From: Xylanivirga thermophila
GTDB taxonomy: Bacteria; Bacillota; Clostridia; Caldicoprobacterales; Xylanivirgaceae
Assembly: GCF_004138105.1 (NCBI RefSeq)
Contig: NZ_RXHQ01000007.1
Location: 44,090-108,089, forward strand
DNA: 64,000 nucleotides
Direction: 5' to 3'
How positions within the stretch are numbered: position 1 is the stretch's first letter; every line of letters begins with the position of its first letter. The translations under genes and the position numbers were made by a program. The notes beneath the pieces are model-generated. The model made no database searches. It saw only the letters and a list, made by a program, of their open reading frames with translations, and was not told where the DNA came from. This document shows positions 7,915-16,566 of this stretch, one piece after another.

Positions 7915-9534
7915 TCACTCAAAAAACTCTTCTTCTAACATCGCACAAAGGGTATGGTAAACGGGCAAATGATATTCCTGTATGTCAGCCGTACTTTGGC
8001 CTGGTACATTGATTAAAACATCGCTAATATGAGCAAGCTCTCCCCCTTCTGACCCAGTCATACCTATTACCTTTAACCCCAAAGCTTTTGCCACCTTTGC
8101 AGCATTAACCACATTTGTAGAATTGCCAGATGTACTGATACCTAAAAAAGTATCACATTTTTGACCATAGCCATATACCTGCTGAGCAAACACCATTTTT
8201 GGATCGACATCATTCATAAAAGCTGTAGAAAAGGCAGTATGACCAGTTAAAGATATTGCAGGTAAAGCCCCTTGCAAAAATTCACCTTTTTGACCAATTA
8301 ATTTTAGCATATCTTCATTTAGGGGGCGTTTTTTATAAAATCCCTTCATAAGCTCCCCTACTATATGTTCTGCATCAGAAGCACTGCCACCATTTCCACA
8401 TACAAGAAGTTTCCCATGCCCACTATATGTCCTTAGCAAAATATTATATGCATCCATTATTTTATCTTTTATCCCCATAAGTTCAGGATAACGTTCAAAC
8501 AATCTATTATAATGATACATAACCTTTTCATCTTCTTCCGCATGGCTAGGCATCGGATCAATTCCCATTTCATAGCATGCAGTTATAATACTTGCTAAAT
8601 CTCCTATTCTTTCACCGGTTTGAGCAGGGACAATGCTACATATCCTTTGTGAATGCATAAGAGCCTCCCTTTGTATCACCCGTTCCATAGATGCTCGAAG
8701 CAAATTTTCACTTCTCACGAATATACTGCCAATTACTATCTTCTCAGGATTTAGTATATCGATGAAGATACTCAAAGCCTTCCCCAGTTTCTCACCCACT
8801 ATTTCGTATATCTTCTTTGCATCATCATCACCATTATTTGCATATTCTGCAATAACCTTTGCACTTATTTCCTCTATCTTTATACCATCTTCAATCCACG
8901 CTGGTACCTTACCCATATCCAACATCTGTTTGGTAATGGACTGGGCTAAGCGACCAATTCCTGCACCACTGCAAAAGCCCTCTATAGAGCCATTTTTCCC
9001 AAATCCGAAGGGACCATCGTCCTCCAAACGAATATGACCTACTTCACCTGCCATATCATTTTGTCCTCTAACTAGCACTCCTTCCGATATAATACCTGCA
9101 CCAAAGCCGGTACCCATGGTTAAAAACATCATATTATTAGTATCTCGGCCTGCTCCTAATTTCCATTCTACTAAGGCACATGCATTTGCATCGTTTTGTA
9201 TAAATGCCGGGACATTAAACTCTTCAGTTAGCAATTTGGCAAAGGGTATATTGTCCCATCCAGGCAAGTTCGGTGGAGATAATATAATGCCATTTCGACT
9301 ATCTAATGGTCCACCACAGCTTACCCCAATACCTATTACTTTGCTTATTGTAAGGTTATTTTTTTTGAGTATATCCCATGCCGAAGCGAAAAGTCTCTCT
9401 TGAGCTTGCAAATATCCTTTACTGGCGTTTGTAGGAAATGTAATTTTATCTATAAGCTTTATTCCATTTGACACCGAAGCTAAATTTACTGCACATTTCG
9501 TCCCACCAATATCAAAACCTATAATGTATTCTAT
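7915..9534 (-). CDS. Fusion of ROK-family sugar kinase and SIS (GmhA-like) isomerase domain
   Basis: The N-terminal half is a ROK kinase: phosphate-loop DIGGTK, PPNLPGW, sugar-binding NDANA and EVGH, and the second nucleotide loop GTGFGAG. The usual ROK zinc motif CxCGxxGC is replaced by a stretch with a single cysteine (FGFGKNGSIEGFC), so no zinc site is expected. The C-terminal 185 residues form a SIS domain close to sedoheptulose-7-phosphate isomerase (CGNGGSASDAEHIVGELM, GISTSGNS, HLPVYHTLCAMLEE). A protein of this kind could phosphorylate a sugar and then isomerise the phosphate. The frame is open to an ATG at 9594 without a ribosome site; the position matching ROK N-termini is an ATA at 9534 preceded by AAGGGGG at seven bases, so the start is unresolved. 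Confidence 0.82.
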   Translation of the reverse strand: MEYIIGFDIGGTKCAVNLASVSNGIKLIDKITFPTNASKGYLQAQERLFASAWDILKKNNLTISKVIGIGVSCGGPLDSRNGIILSPPNLPGWDNIPFAKLLTEEFNVPAFIQNDANACALVEWKLGAGRDTNNMMFLTMGTGFGAGIISEGVLVRGQNDMAGEVGHIRLEDDGPFGFGKNGSIEGFCSGAGIGRLAQSITKQMLDMGKVPAWIEDGIKIEEISAKVIAEYANNGDDDAKKIYEIVGEKLGKALSIFIDILNPEKIVIGSIFVRSENLLRASMERVIQREALMHSQRICSIVPAQTGERIGDLASIITACYEMGIDPMPSHAEEDEKVMYHYNRLFERYPELMGIKDKIMDAYNILLRTYSGHGKLLVCGNGGSASDAEHIVGELMKGFYKKRPLNEDMLKLIGQKGEFLQGALPAISLTGHTAFSTAFMNDVDPKMVFAQQVYGYGQKCDTFLGISTSGNSTNVVNAAKVAKALGLKVIGMTGSEGGELAHISDVLINVPGQSTADIQEYHLPVYHTLCAMLEEEFFE

Positions 9535-9780
9535 TTTTGTACCCCCTTGTATAATTTTGCATCTGTTCACCATATCCTCATGGCGATTGGACATGGCACT
9601 AGATTAAACTTATCCGAATGCACTACTTAAGACTATGCTAAAACATCCATATTAATATTGCATCCTGTCAATGTTTTAAGCTTTTTTAGTTTCCACATAC
9701 ATGGATTCAACAGAATTAAAAGAGGCGTTCCATGCACTATTCTACCACGTATATGTATCAAAACAAACTAAAAATAATAA

Positions 9781-9828
9781 AAAGCTCCGAGTCAAGGTAT
9801 TTAATATTTCCCCTCAACTGAGAGCTTT
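9781..9828 (-). terminator. Intrinsic terminator after the PHP gene
   Basis: On the minus strand AAAGCTC (9828-9822) pairs with GAGCTTT (9787-9781), with a second 8-bp inner stem, followed by a T-rich run. It separates the ABC transporter operon from the ROK-SIS gene. The rest of 9535-9869 shows nothing else I can support. Confidence 0.75.
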
Positions 9829-9869
9829 ATCTGTATTCATACTTATTATAACTGATCGTGTTTATATAT

Positions 9870-10637
9870 TTAAATACTATACTGTATGCACTTATGTCCC
9901 TTGATTTTTTCAATTCCCCAATCTATCATCCCTACTGCATCTAAGGCATGGGCATCGCTTCCTATACTCATGGGAATATTGTTTTGAGATAATTTATCTA
10001 TTACCCAATCACGAGGTGACTTTGTCATACAATGTAGTTCTATAGCCTTGTTTGAAAACCTTAATGTATCTATCAACTCATCTATATATTTTTCATCAAA
10101 ATATCTATTTGCAATTTTCTGTGCCAACCGTATACGTCCTTCAAAGGTAGTAGTATTTGGTACAAGCATGGAACCATATGGAAGATAACTTTCCATATGC
10201 CCCAATATATTGCCTGATCCCTTTGCCATATTTATTACTTTATTCTTATATGCAGTCCAAAATTTATCATCATAATACTTACCAGGTATAATACTCCCTC
10301 CATATTCTATATAATGGGGGCTGGTAATTATAATTTCACAGTTTTTTATAACCCTATCACTTAATCGAATTTTACCATAGAAATCTGTACAGGTTTCTAT
10401 ACCACAAATAACCCTTTGTCCTTTTTTACAGGCATATTCCTTTATCATAGAAAAATGCTCTATTAAATCCATCTCTCTTATATTATTTATTGAAGGATTT
10501 GGATCATATGGATCAAAATGATCTGTAATAGCTATACTTTCTAAATTCAATTCCCGTGCCCTGTCTATTACTTCCTTATAGCTGCCTTCTCCATCGGAAA
10601 AGGTAGTATGGATATGATAGTCTACCCGTTTTACCAT
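9870..10637 (-). CDS. PHP-domain phosphoesterase (histidinol-phosphatase-like)
   Basis: A 255-residue PHP protein. Metal ligands are recognisable in DYHIHTTFSDGEGSY (two His and Asp), ITDHFDP, GIETCTD, SPHY and GSDAHA. PHP proteins of this size are usually histidinol-phosphate or other small-molecule phosphatases, or cyclic-phosphate hydrolases. No histidine genes are near. It is seven bases after a sugar permease and is the last gene of a transporter operon, so it more likely dephosphorylates an imported sugar phosphate or phosphodiester. The ATG at 10637 is preferred over an upstream GTG that overlaps the permease. Confidence 0.8.
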   Translation of the reverse strand: MVKRVDYHIHTTFSDGEGSYKEVIDRARELNLESIAITDHFDPYDPNPSINNIREMDLIEHFSMIKEYACKKGQRVICGIETCTDFYGKIRLSDRVIKNCEIIITSPHYIEYGGSIIPGKYYDDKFWTAYKNKVINMAKGSGNILGHMESYLPYGSMLVPNTTTFEGRIRLAQKIANRYFDEKYIDELIDTLRFSNKAIELHCMTKSPRDWVIDKLSQNNIPMSIGSDAHALDAVGMIDWGIEKIKGHKCIQYSI

Positions 10638-10644
10638 AAATGCT

Positions 10645-11472
10645 TTACTCCTTAACACCAGTTAAGGATATCCCCTGTACAAAATATTTTTGGAATGATA
10701 TATAGACTATAAGCACTGGTATTATGGCTAATGTAGCTGCCGCCATTTTTAAATTATACGCATCGTAATACTGGCTAGAAAATTTAGCTATTGCAACTGG
10801 TAACGTCCTAAGTTCATCACTATTTACTACCAATAATGGCCATTGGAAGGCATTCCAACTGGCAACAAATTTATTAATAGTAATTACTGCTATTATGGGT
10901 TTTACAAGGGGGAGTATCAATTTATGGAATATATAGAATTCCCCTGCCCCATCTATCCGTGCAGCTTCGATAAAAGCTGTAGGTATAGTAGTCATAAAAT
11001 TACGCATTAAAAATATACTGAATGCATCTGTGATACCAGGAAATATCAGACCAAAATACGTATCTATTGCCCCTACTTTATAGGTCAATATGTATAATGG
11101 TATTATAGTAGCTACCCAGGGAACCATAGTAGTTGAAAGTATCATAGTAAAAAAAACTTTTTTGCCTTTAAATTTATATTTTGCAAATCCATACCCTGCC
11201 ATAGTAACAATGAAAAGATTCAACACAACCTGCATACCTGTTACAAATAGGCTGTTTAAATAATATTTCCCGAAATTAGCCTTATCAAAGAGCTCTTTAA
11301 AATTATCGAGCATAAACTTTTTCGGTAAAATTTTAGGTGGTATTAAATAAAACTCATTAATTTCTTTGAAAGAGGAAAATATCATCCAAACAAATGGCAC
11401 TACCACAAAAAGGGAACCTACGCATAATAGAATAGTAACTATTACGTTTTTTGTCTTTTTATCCTTTCTCAT
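10645..11472 (-). CDS. Carbohydrate ABC transporter permease, MalG type
   Basis: A 275-residue membrane protein with six hydrophobic segments and the permease EAA loop EAARIDGAGEFYIFHKLILP, which contacts the ATPase. N-terminal FSSFKEINEFYLIPPKILP and C-terminal GISLTGVKE are typical of the MalG/UgpE subfamily. It pairs with the MalF-type permease directly upstream (18-base gap). The operon has no ATPase gene, so a shared MsmK-type ATPase encoded elsewhere is expected, as in many Firmicutes sugar importers. AGGGGAGGG precedes the ATG. Confidence 0.9.
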   Translation of the reverse strand: MRKDKKTKNVIVTILLCVGSLFVVVPFVWMIFSSFKEINEFYLIPPKILPKKFMLDNFKELFDKANFGKYYLNSLFVTGMQVVLNLFIVTMAGYGFAKYKFKGKKVFFTMILSTTMVPWVATIIPLYILTYKVGAIDTYFGLIFPGITDAFSIFLMRNFMTTIPTAFIEAARIDGAGEFYIFHKLILPLVKPIIAVITINKFVASWNAFQWPLLVVNSDELRTLPVAIAKFSSQYYDAYNLKMAAATLAIIPVLIVYISFQKYFVQGISLTGVKE

Positions 11473-11489
11473 TTAATACCCTCCCCTTT

Positions 11490-12389
11490 CTATTCTTCAT
11501 CCAATTTTAAGAATTTATATTGCAACAATGTCACTGTAAAAACTATAATAAATAGCAAAAAGGATGCAGCACTTGCATATCCCATCTCTGAACTCAGAAA
11601 GGCCTTATCATAAATATAGTTTACAACAGTATATGTGCTTTTTAATGGACCTTGTAGCATGTAGGTTTCCTGAAAGATCATAAATACACCTATCACCCCT
11701 GTAATAGCCAAATATAAATTAGCTGGTTTTAATAGTGGAAATGTAATATGACAAAACCTTTGCCACCAGTTTGTACCATCTATCTCTGCAGCCTCTATTA
11801 ACGATTGGGGTATATCCTTAAGGCCTGCCAAATATATAAGCATGGCTGCACCTGCGCCTTTCCAAACTCTAAAAATTATTACAGATCTAACAGCAGTTTT
11901 TGCATCTGATACCCAGCCTATGCTGGATAGGCCTATTGCATTTCTAATACTATTAAAAAGTCCAAAAGTAGGTTGAAAAAACCAATCAAATAAAATTGCA
12001 GCGGCTATAGTCGAGGTAATTACAGGAGAATAGTATACTACCCTAAAAAATGTAATTCCCTTTATATCATTATTCAAAAGCATTGCAACTATCAATCCAA
12101 CTAGCATTATTAATGGTACTGATATGAAAAATTTTGCCATTACTATTATAGATTTTTTGAATGCAGGGTCCCTAAATAATCTGGAGTAATTATCCAAACC
12201 AATAAAATTCATCTTAGGACTTAATGCACTCCAATCGCTAAAACTTATAGGTAATGCCATAATTGCAGGTAAAAAAGTTACTATAGTTAAATATATCATA
12301 GCAGGACCAATAAAAATATAAGGTGCTATTTTTTGGTTTTTAGATTTTAATCTAGTCTTGGATTTGACAATTTCCGTTTGATTAGACAT
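11490..12389 (-). CDS. Carbohydrate ABC transporter permease, MalF type
   Basis: A 299-residue protein with six hydrophobic segments, the N-terminal PYIFIGPAMIYL opening of the UgpA/MalF family and the EAA loop EAAEIDGTNWWQRFCHITFP. It forms the translocation pore together with the MalG-type partner. GGGAGG lies at good spacing before the ATG at 12389; six more codons are open upstream but less likely. It is separated from the binding-protein gene by a 15-bp hairpin, which probably lowers permease expression relative to the binding protein. Confidence 0.9.
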   Translation of the reverse strand: MSNQTEIVKSKTRLKSKNQKIAPYIFIGPAMIYLTIVTFLPAIMALPISFSDWSALSPKMNFIGLDNYSRLFRDPAFKKSIIVMAKFFISVPLIMLVGLIVAMLLNNDIKGITFFRVVYYSPVITSTIAAAILFDWFFQPTFGLFNSIRNAIGLSSIGWVSDAKTAVRSVIIFRVWKGAGAAMLIYLAGLKDIPQSLIEAAEIDGTNWWQRFCHITFPLLKPANLYLAITGVIGVFMIFQETYMLQGPLKSTYTVVNYIYDKAFLSSEMGYASAASFLLFIIVFTVTLLQYKFLKLDEE

Positions 12390-12409
12390 AATAACCTCCC
12401 TAAACATTT

Positions 12410-12452
12410 TATATACAAAGCCCCAAATACCTTAAAAGGGGCTTTGTATATA
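12410..12452 (-). promoter_or_regulatory. Intercistronic hairpin between binding-protein and permease genes
   Basis: Arms 12410-12424 and 12438-12452 are perfectly complementary over 15 bases with a 13-base loop. There is no U tract after it on the minus strand. Hairpins at this place in sugar importer operons commonly stabilise the binding-protein message or partly attenuate the permease genes. Confidence 0.7.
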
Positions 12453-12461
12453 AAAATTGTT

Positions 12462-13799
12462 TTAATCTAAATCCTTAGCTATTTCATCATTGAGTTGCTG
12501 TTGAATTTCTTTCAAAACATCTTCTAGGGGTTCATCCGTTAATATAAGCCTCTCATATTCATTTTTCCATATATCATAGGTAGCTGGTAATTGTAAAAAT
12601 GATACATAAGAATCATTAAGTGATGATAATAGTAAAGCTACTTGCGAATCCTCTATAAGCTCCTCATCATCTAGCAGCGCCTTACGAGCAGGTAGTTCTC
12701 CAGTCTCCTTTGTCCACCTTTTCTCCACATCTTCACTCGCCAAATATTCTATAAACTTCGTTCCCATTTCAGAATTAGCGTTCTTTCCCAATACATATGC
12801 CCATGAAGTAACTATGGTAGTATGTTTATCTCCCTTGGCAGGAATAAGCCCTATACCTAAATCAATATTTGGAGCAGTCAATTGCAAATTTCCAAACATT
12901 GCAGGATGTCCCAACATCATGGCAACCTTTCCCTGTCTAAAGCCTGCCCAGTTTTTCATAAACTCTATATCATACACCTTATCAATTTTATAGGTATCTA
13001 CCATAAACTTAATTGCCTCTACTGATTTTGGATCATCGGCAAAGATAAATTTACCATCTTCATCCACCATTTTACCACCATATTGATTTATAATAGCCTC
13101 TACTTCAGGTGCATATCCCTTTGTGCCCCAGCCTGATTGAACCATAGTTCCGTTTTCTACCTTCGTAAGTTTTTTTGCCCATTCCCTCATCTCATCCCAT
13201 GTTTGAGGGCCTTTTTCTCCATCAAGACCTGCTTCATTTAATAAATCTTTGTTCCAATAGGTGACAATAGTTTGAACGTCTGTTGGTAAGCCGTAGTATT
13301 TGCCATCTACATTTAGGGCCTCTACGGTAGCATGTACAAAATCATTTTCAATATCTGAAGTGGACAAAACATTTTCATCCAACTGTTGGATAGCATTCGA
13401 TTTTACCAATCTTGAGATCATACCAGATTTTACTTGCATAACATCTGGCGCAGCATCTGTTGCCAAAGATGATATGAGTTTCGTAGAATAATCTGCTTCA
13501 GGTATAAATTCCATTTTAATCTTCACATTTTCATTTTGTTCCATAAATTCGAAAGCAAGTGCCTTCATCATGTTATCCCGCGCCTGACTGCTATGCTGCC
13601 AATAAGTAATACTGACATCCTTAGCCGAAGATTTTGATTCATCTTCTTGTTCATTATCTTCTGTTCCCTTTTTCCCTTCATTGTTTACAATTTCATCATT
13701 TTGCTTATCTGCTTGCCCATCTTTTTCGCCACATGCAGCAAGCAATGTCGATATTAAAAAGATGCACAGCATAAGACTAATAATTTTGTTTCTTTTCAT
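12462..13799 (-). CDS. Extracellular sugar-binding lipoprotein of an ABC transporter
   Basis: A 445-residue family 1 solute-binding protein. The signal peptide ends in the lipobox LLAAC (Cys23), followed by an acidic low-complexity linker to about residue 60. The mature domain starts DVSITYWQHSS and contains the family pattern GKYYGLPTDVQTIVTYWNKDLL and EFIEYLAS near the C-terminus. It would capture the substrate outside the membrane and deliver it to the two permeases downstream. AAGGAGG precedes the ATG. The substrate is not predictable; the neighbouring PHP, phosphodiesterase-like and ROK-SIS genes point to a phosphorylated or phosphodiester sugar. Confidence 0.9.
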   Translation of the reverse strand: MKRNKIISLMLCIFLISTLLAACGEKDGQADKQNDEIVNNEGKKGTEDNEQEDESKSSAKDVSITYWQHSSQARDNMMKALAFEFMEQNENVKIKMEFIPEADYSTKLISSLATDAAPDVMQVKSGMISRLVKSNAIQQLDENVLSTSDIENDFVHATVEALNVDGKYYGLPTDVQTIVTYWNKDLLNEAGLDGEKGPQTWDEMREWAKKLTKVENGTMVQSGWGTKGYAPEVEAIINQYGGKMVDEDGKFIFADDPKSVEAIKFMVDTYKIDKVYDIEFMKNWAGFRQGKVAMMLGHPAMFGNLQLTAPNIDLGIGLIPAKGDKHTTIVTSWAYVLGKNANSEMGTKFIEYLASEDVEKRWTKETGELPARKALLDDEELIEDSQVALLLSSLNDSYVSFLQLPATYDIWKNEYERLILTDEPLEDVLKEIQQQLNDEIAKDLD

Positions 13800-13832
13800 T
13801 TCTGGAACCTCCTTGTTTTAATGTTTCTTATT

Positions 13833-13856
13833 TTAATGGCTGTGTACAGCCATTAA
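13833..13856. promoter_or_regulatory. 24-bp palindrome, candidate operator of the sugar operon
   Basis: TTAATGGCTGT (13833-13843) and its exact complement (13846-13856) are separated by two bases. The palindrome sits between the ROK repressor gene and the binding-protein gene and lacks a following U tract, so an operator bound by the ROK protein is more likely than a terminator. This is inference. Confidence 0.5.
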
Positions 13857-13863
13857 TAACAAA

Positions 13864-15063
13864 TTAAAATTCTATAGGGCTAAATATCTTCTTTTCAAAT
13901 ATATAGTTTGCCATACCTGCAAGTGCTGATAAAATCCCTTTTGTTGTAAATTTAATATTTATGCCATCGTTATAAAATTTTAAGGCAGTATTACGCCCTG
14001 TATCTAAAACAATGTCTAAATAATTCCACTCACATTTACTAAGGGGGCCTCCTATGGCAATCATCTCAGGATTTATCATATTTAAAACATTAGCAATCCC
14101 TATGCCAAGTATCCTAGCTTGTTCCTTTAATATTTCTTTTGCTACAATATCTCCTCCATTAGAGCGGACAATTACATCATCTAAACGTAATTCATCATCA
14201 ATGCCTTCTTCTCCCTTTTCTTTTAGTTTCTCTTTATACCTATTTACAATATAATTTTCAGAAATAATAGTTCCCAAACATCCTTTATTTCCACATCTAC
14301 AAACAGGCCCATTCAAATCTATAGTCATGTGCCCTAGCTCAAATCCTCCTATATTGCTGGGTTGGAACAAATTACCCGAGTTTATATACGACATTCCTAC
14401 ACCATCTTCTACCATTATGTAAGCAAAATTGTTGTAATGTCTGCCTATTCCAAATTTGTGCTCTCCCAATATAAGCGCATCTGTATCTTTAAATACAAAA
14501 CAATCCATATTGTTTTTTTGTCTTTTTATAAACTCTATCATTTCAAACTCTTTTAATTCCAAAGGTGCTGAATAGAGAATGCATCCATCCTGATTATTGA
14601 CTATTCCTGGAATACTGATCCCGATTCCCACAATTTTTCCCTCAAACTCACCATATTCATCAAAAATATCATGAAGACATCTAGCTAAAATATTTTTTAC
14701 ATTTTCCTCACCAACGATGTTTTGTTTTATATTCCATTCTTTTACAACAATGCAATCCAAATTAAGTAGGGCATATATAACTTCTTTTGGTTTCAAGATT
14801 ATTGAGATTACAAATCGCGCATTTGGATTTATCCCAAGCATCACTGGTCTTCTACCCCCGCTCGACTCTCCTATTCCAAGTTCCATTACTATTTTCTTGT
14901 CTATAAGCTCTGAGGTTATAAGAGATACAGTAGTAGGACTTAATTTTGTATATTGAGTCAATTCCGCTCTAGAAATCTCACCATGTTTCCTGATATTTTT
15001 GAGAACTATCTGTCTATTTAACCTTTTTAGCATCTCCTGATCTGCTTTTTTCATCTTTGCCAT
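13864..15063 (-). CDS. ROK family transcriptional repressor (NagC/XylR type)
   Basis: A 399-residue protein with an N-terminal winged helix (RQIVLKNIRKHGEISRAELTQYTKLSPTTVSLITSELI) and a ROK domain. The zinc motif CRCGNKGC is intact, as is EGG-like GGRRP after the wing. Such repressors release DNA when a sugar or sugar phosphate binds the ROK domain. AAAGAGG lies one base before an ATG at 15069 and seven bases before the ATG at 15063, so the latter is the start. It lies directly upstream of the sugar-binding protein and probably controls that operon through the palindrome at 13833-13856. Confidence 0.88.
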   Translation of the reverse strand: MAKMKKADQEMLKRLNRQIVLKNIRKHGEISRAELTQYTKLSPTTVSLITSELIDKKIVMELGIGESSGGRRPVMLGINPNARFVISIILKPKEVIYALLNLDCIVVKEWNIKQNIVGEENVKNILARCLHDIFDEYGEFEGKIVGIGISIPGIVNNQDGCILYSAPLELKEFEMIEFIKRQKNNMDCFVFKDTDALILGEHKFGIGRHYNNFAYIMVEDGVGMSYINSGNLFQPSNIGGFELGHMTIDLNGPVCRCGNKGCLGTIISENYIVNRYKEKLKEKGEEGIDDELRLDDVIVRSNGGDIVAKEILKEQARILGIGIANVLNMINPEMIAIGGPLSKCEWNYLDIVLDTGRNTALKFYNDGINIKFTTKGILSALAGMANYIFEKKIFSPIEF

Positions 15064-15105
15064 AAACATACCTCTTTCTTTTATCACTGGAAAAAGTATC
15101 TTGCT

Positions 15106-16350
15106 TTATACAATGATATCATATATTATCCTTGCATTGGATTGCACCGGTAAAGGCAATTCCATAGCAGTACACAGCGTAGGAATAAAGCTTATATTAT
15201 ATACCCTTTTATCGTACACTACGCCTTTCTTGAAATCTGGCCCTTTGATTAAGGAAAAGACATGCTGTGCTTGACTATTTAAAGAATCATGATTAGCATG
15301 CAAAGTCCAATATCTATTTTTGTTTATACTAAAATGGTACGGTGGTATGGGAGATACAAGCATATCTGCAAAAAAAGCTGCCGTTCCCCGCTTTTTTAGT
15401 TCATCCTTTGTCAAACATTCTTCAACTATATCATCTTGTTCTATCATTGCCTTGATAGAGCGCATTTTTTCATCTCCCAACTGATCTCTAAAATATATTT
15501 GCAGCTGAAGATTTACACTTATCATAATAACTTCCCAGTCTGGGCTTGACGTTTCACCTATATTTAGACATTCTATTTTATGAAATCCCTGATTTTTCAG
15601 TATTTCTATTATTCTATGTACATAACTTTTTCCTTTAAAAGGTACCATTCCATGATCGCTAGTAAGCAATATATTAGTGTTATCATAAATACCTATATAT
15701 TTAAGAAATTCTACAAATTTTCCTAATTCATTATCCATCTGTTTCAAACGACCCATTATATTTTTCAGCCTACCTTTTTCAGTAAACCGTTTTATCCTTC
15801 CCCGAGCATAAAATTTATTATGCCCTATGGAATCTAAATCATCCATATAGATAAATAAAACCTTAGGCTGTTCATCCATCTCTATTCCTGATATCCCAGA
15901 GTTTACGAATATTTGCCTTGCCCATTTGAATCTATTCTTATAATCTCCCCCAGGTTGGATGTACAAATGTCTCAAATCATCATACTCCGCTCCCCTATTT
16001 TCTAAAGCAAATTGCTGTATAGAGGCAAAACATATATCATTCCCGGCTAAAACCTCTCCTATAGTTTGAGCTTTATTGAGTCTCCTACATAATATCACTT
16101 TGTTTAAATGTCTATCGAAATATTTATAAACATTGTTTGTAACATCAGAATAAGCTCCTGATACTATGGCACTCTGCATAGGATAGGTAATAGAAGGTAT
16201 GCCAGTATATGCGTTTGTAAATAATATTCCTTCATTAAGCAATTTATTTATATACGTTGTTCCTGAGTATGATAAACTATTAGCTAATTTATAATAATAG
16301 TAGGAAAACCCATCCCAATTTATATATACAAAAAATCTATTATTTTTCAT
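15106..16350 (-). CDS. Alkaline phosphatase superfamily hydrolase (type I phosphodiesterase-like)
   Basis: About 414 residues without signal peptide, so probably cytoplasmic. Features of the superfamily are the first metal Asp in INWDGFS, the likely nucleophile Thr in SITYPMQSAI, DDLDSIGHNKF (Asp and His metal ligands), and TSDHGMVPF (Asp-His pair). The fold hydrolyses phosphomonoesters or phosphodiesters such as nucleotide sugars or glycerophosphodiesters. It precedes the ROK regulator by about 40 bases and may belong to the sugar import operon. ATGs at 16353 and 16350 follow AAGGG; the upstream extension to 16434 lacks a ribosome site. Confidence 0.78.
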   Translation of the reverse strand: MKNNRFFVYINWDGFSYYYYKLANSLSYSGTTYINKLLNEGILFTNAYTGIPSITYPMQSAIVSGAYSDVTNNVYKYFDRHLNKVILCRRLNKAQTIGEVLAGNDICFASIQQFALENRGAEYDDLRHLYIQPGGDYKNRFKWARQIFVNSGISGIEMDEQPKVLFIYMDDLDSIGHNKFYARGRIKRFTEKGRLKNIMGRLKQMDNELGKFVEFLKYIGIYDNTNILLTSDHGMVPFKGKSYVHRIIEILKNQGFHKIECLNIGETSSPDWEVIMISVNLQLQIYFRDQLGDEKMRSIKAMIEQDDIVEECLTKDELKKRGTAAFFADMLVSPIPPYHFSINKNRYWTLHANHDSLNSQAQHVFSLIKGPDFKKGVVYDKRVYNISFIPTLCTAMELPLPVQSNARIIYDIIV

Positions 16351-16517
16351 CATATAGCCCTTCTTATTCCAGTGGAAAAACAAAGTATGTACAAAATCCA
16401 CTTGCAAATATAAGTATATATTAAAATATACCATCTTGCAAGCTATTTTTATCCTAAATTTATCAATATGTTATTAAATAATAACATATTCCCGTATTAT
16501 TCTATTATTTGCTTGTA

Positions 16518-16557
16518 TAATAAAGGGATATAATAAATTTATTATATCCCTTTATTA
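16518..16557 (-). terminator. 40-bp perfect palindrome after the chemoreceptor gene
   Basis: Bases 16518-16557 form a perfect 20+20 palindrome containing AAAGGGATATAAT and its complement, ten bases beyond the chemoreceptor stop. It is a likely bidirectional terminator, although no separate U tract follows. The rest of the 16435-16566 gap shows only AT-rich sequence. Confidence 0.65.
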
Positions 16558-16566
16558 CATCTATAT

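Noticed and set aside
9701..9904. A 67-codon plus-strand frame in the gap before the ROK-SIS gene.
   Set aside because: It runs through a terminator on the opposite strand, has no ribosome site and ends inside the PHP gene.
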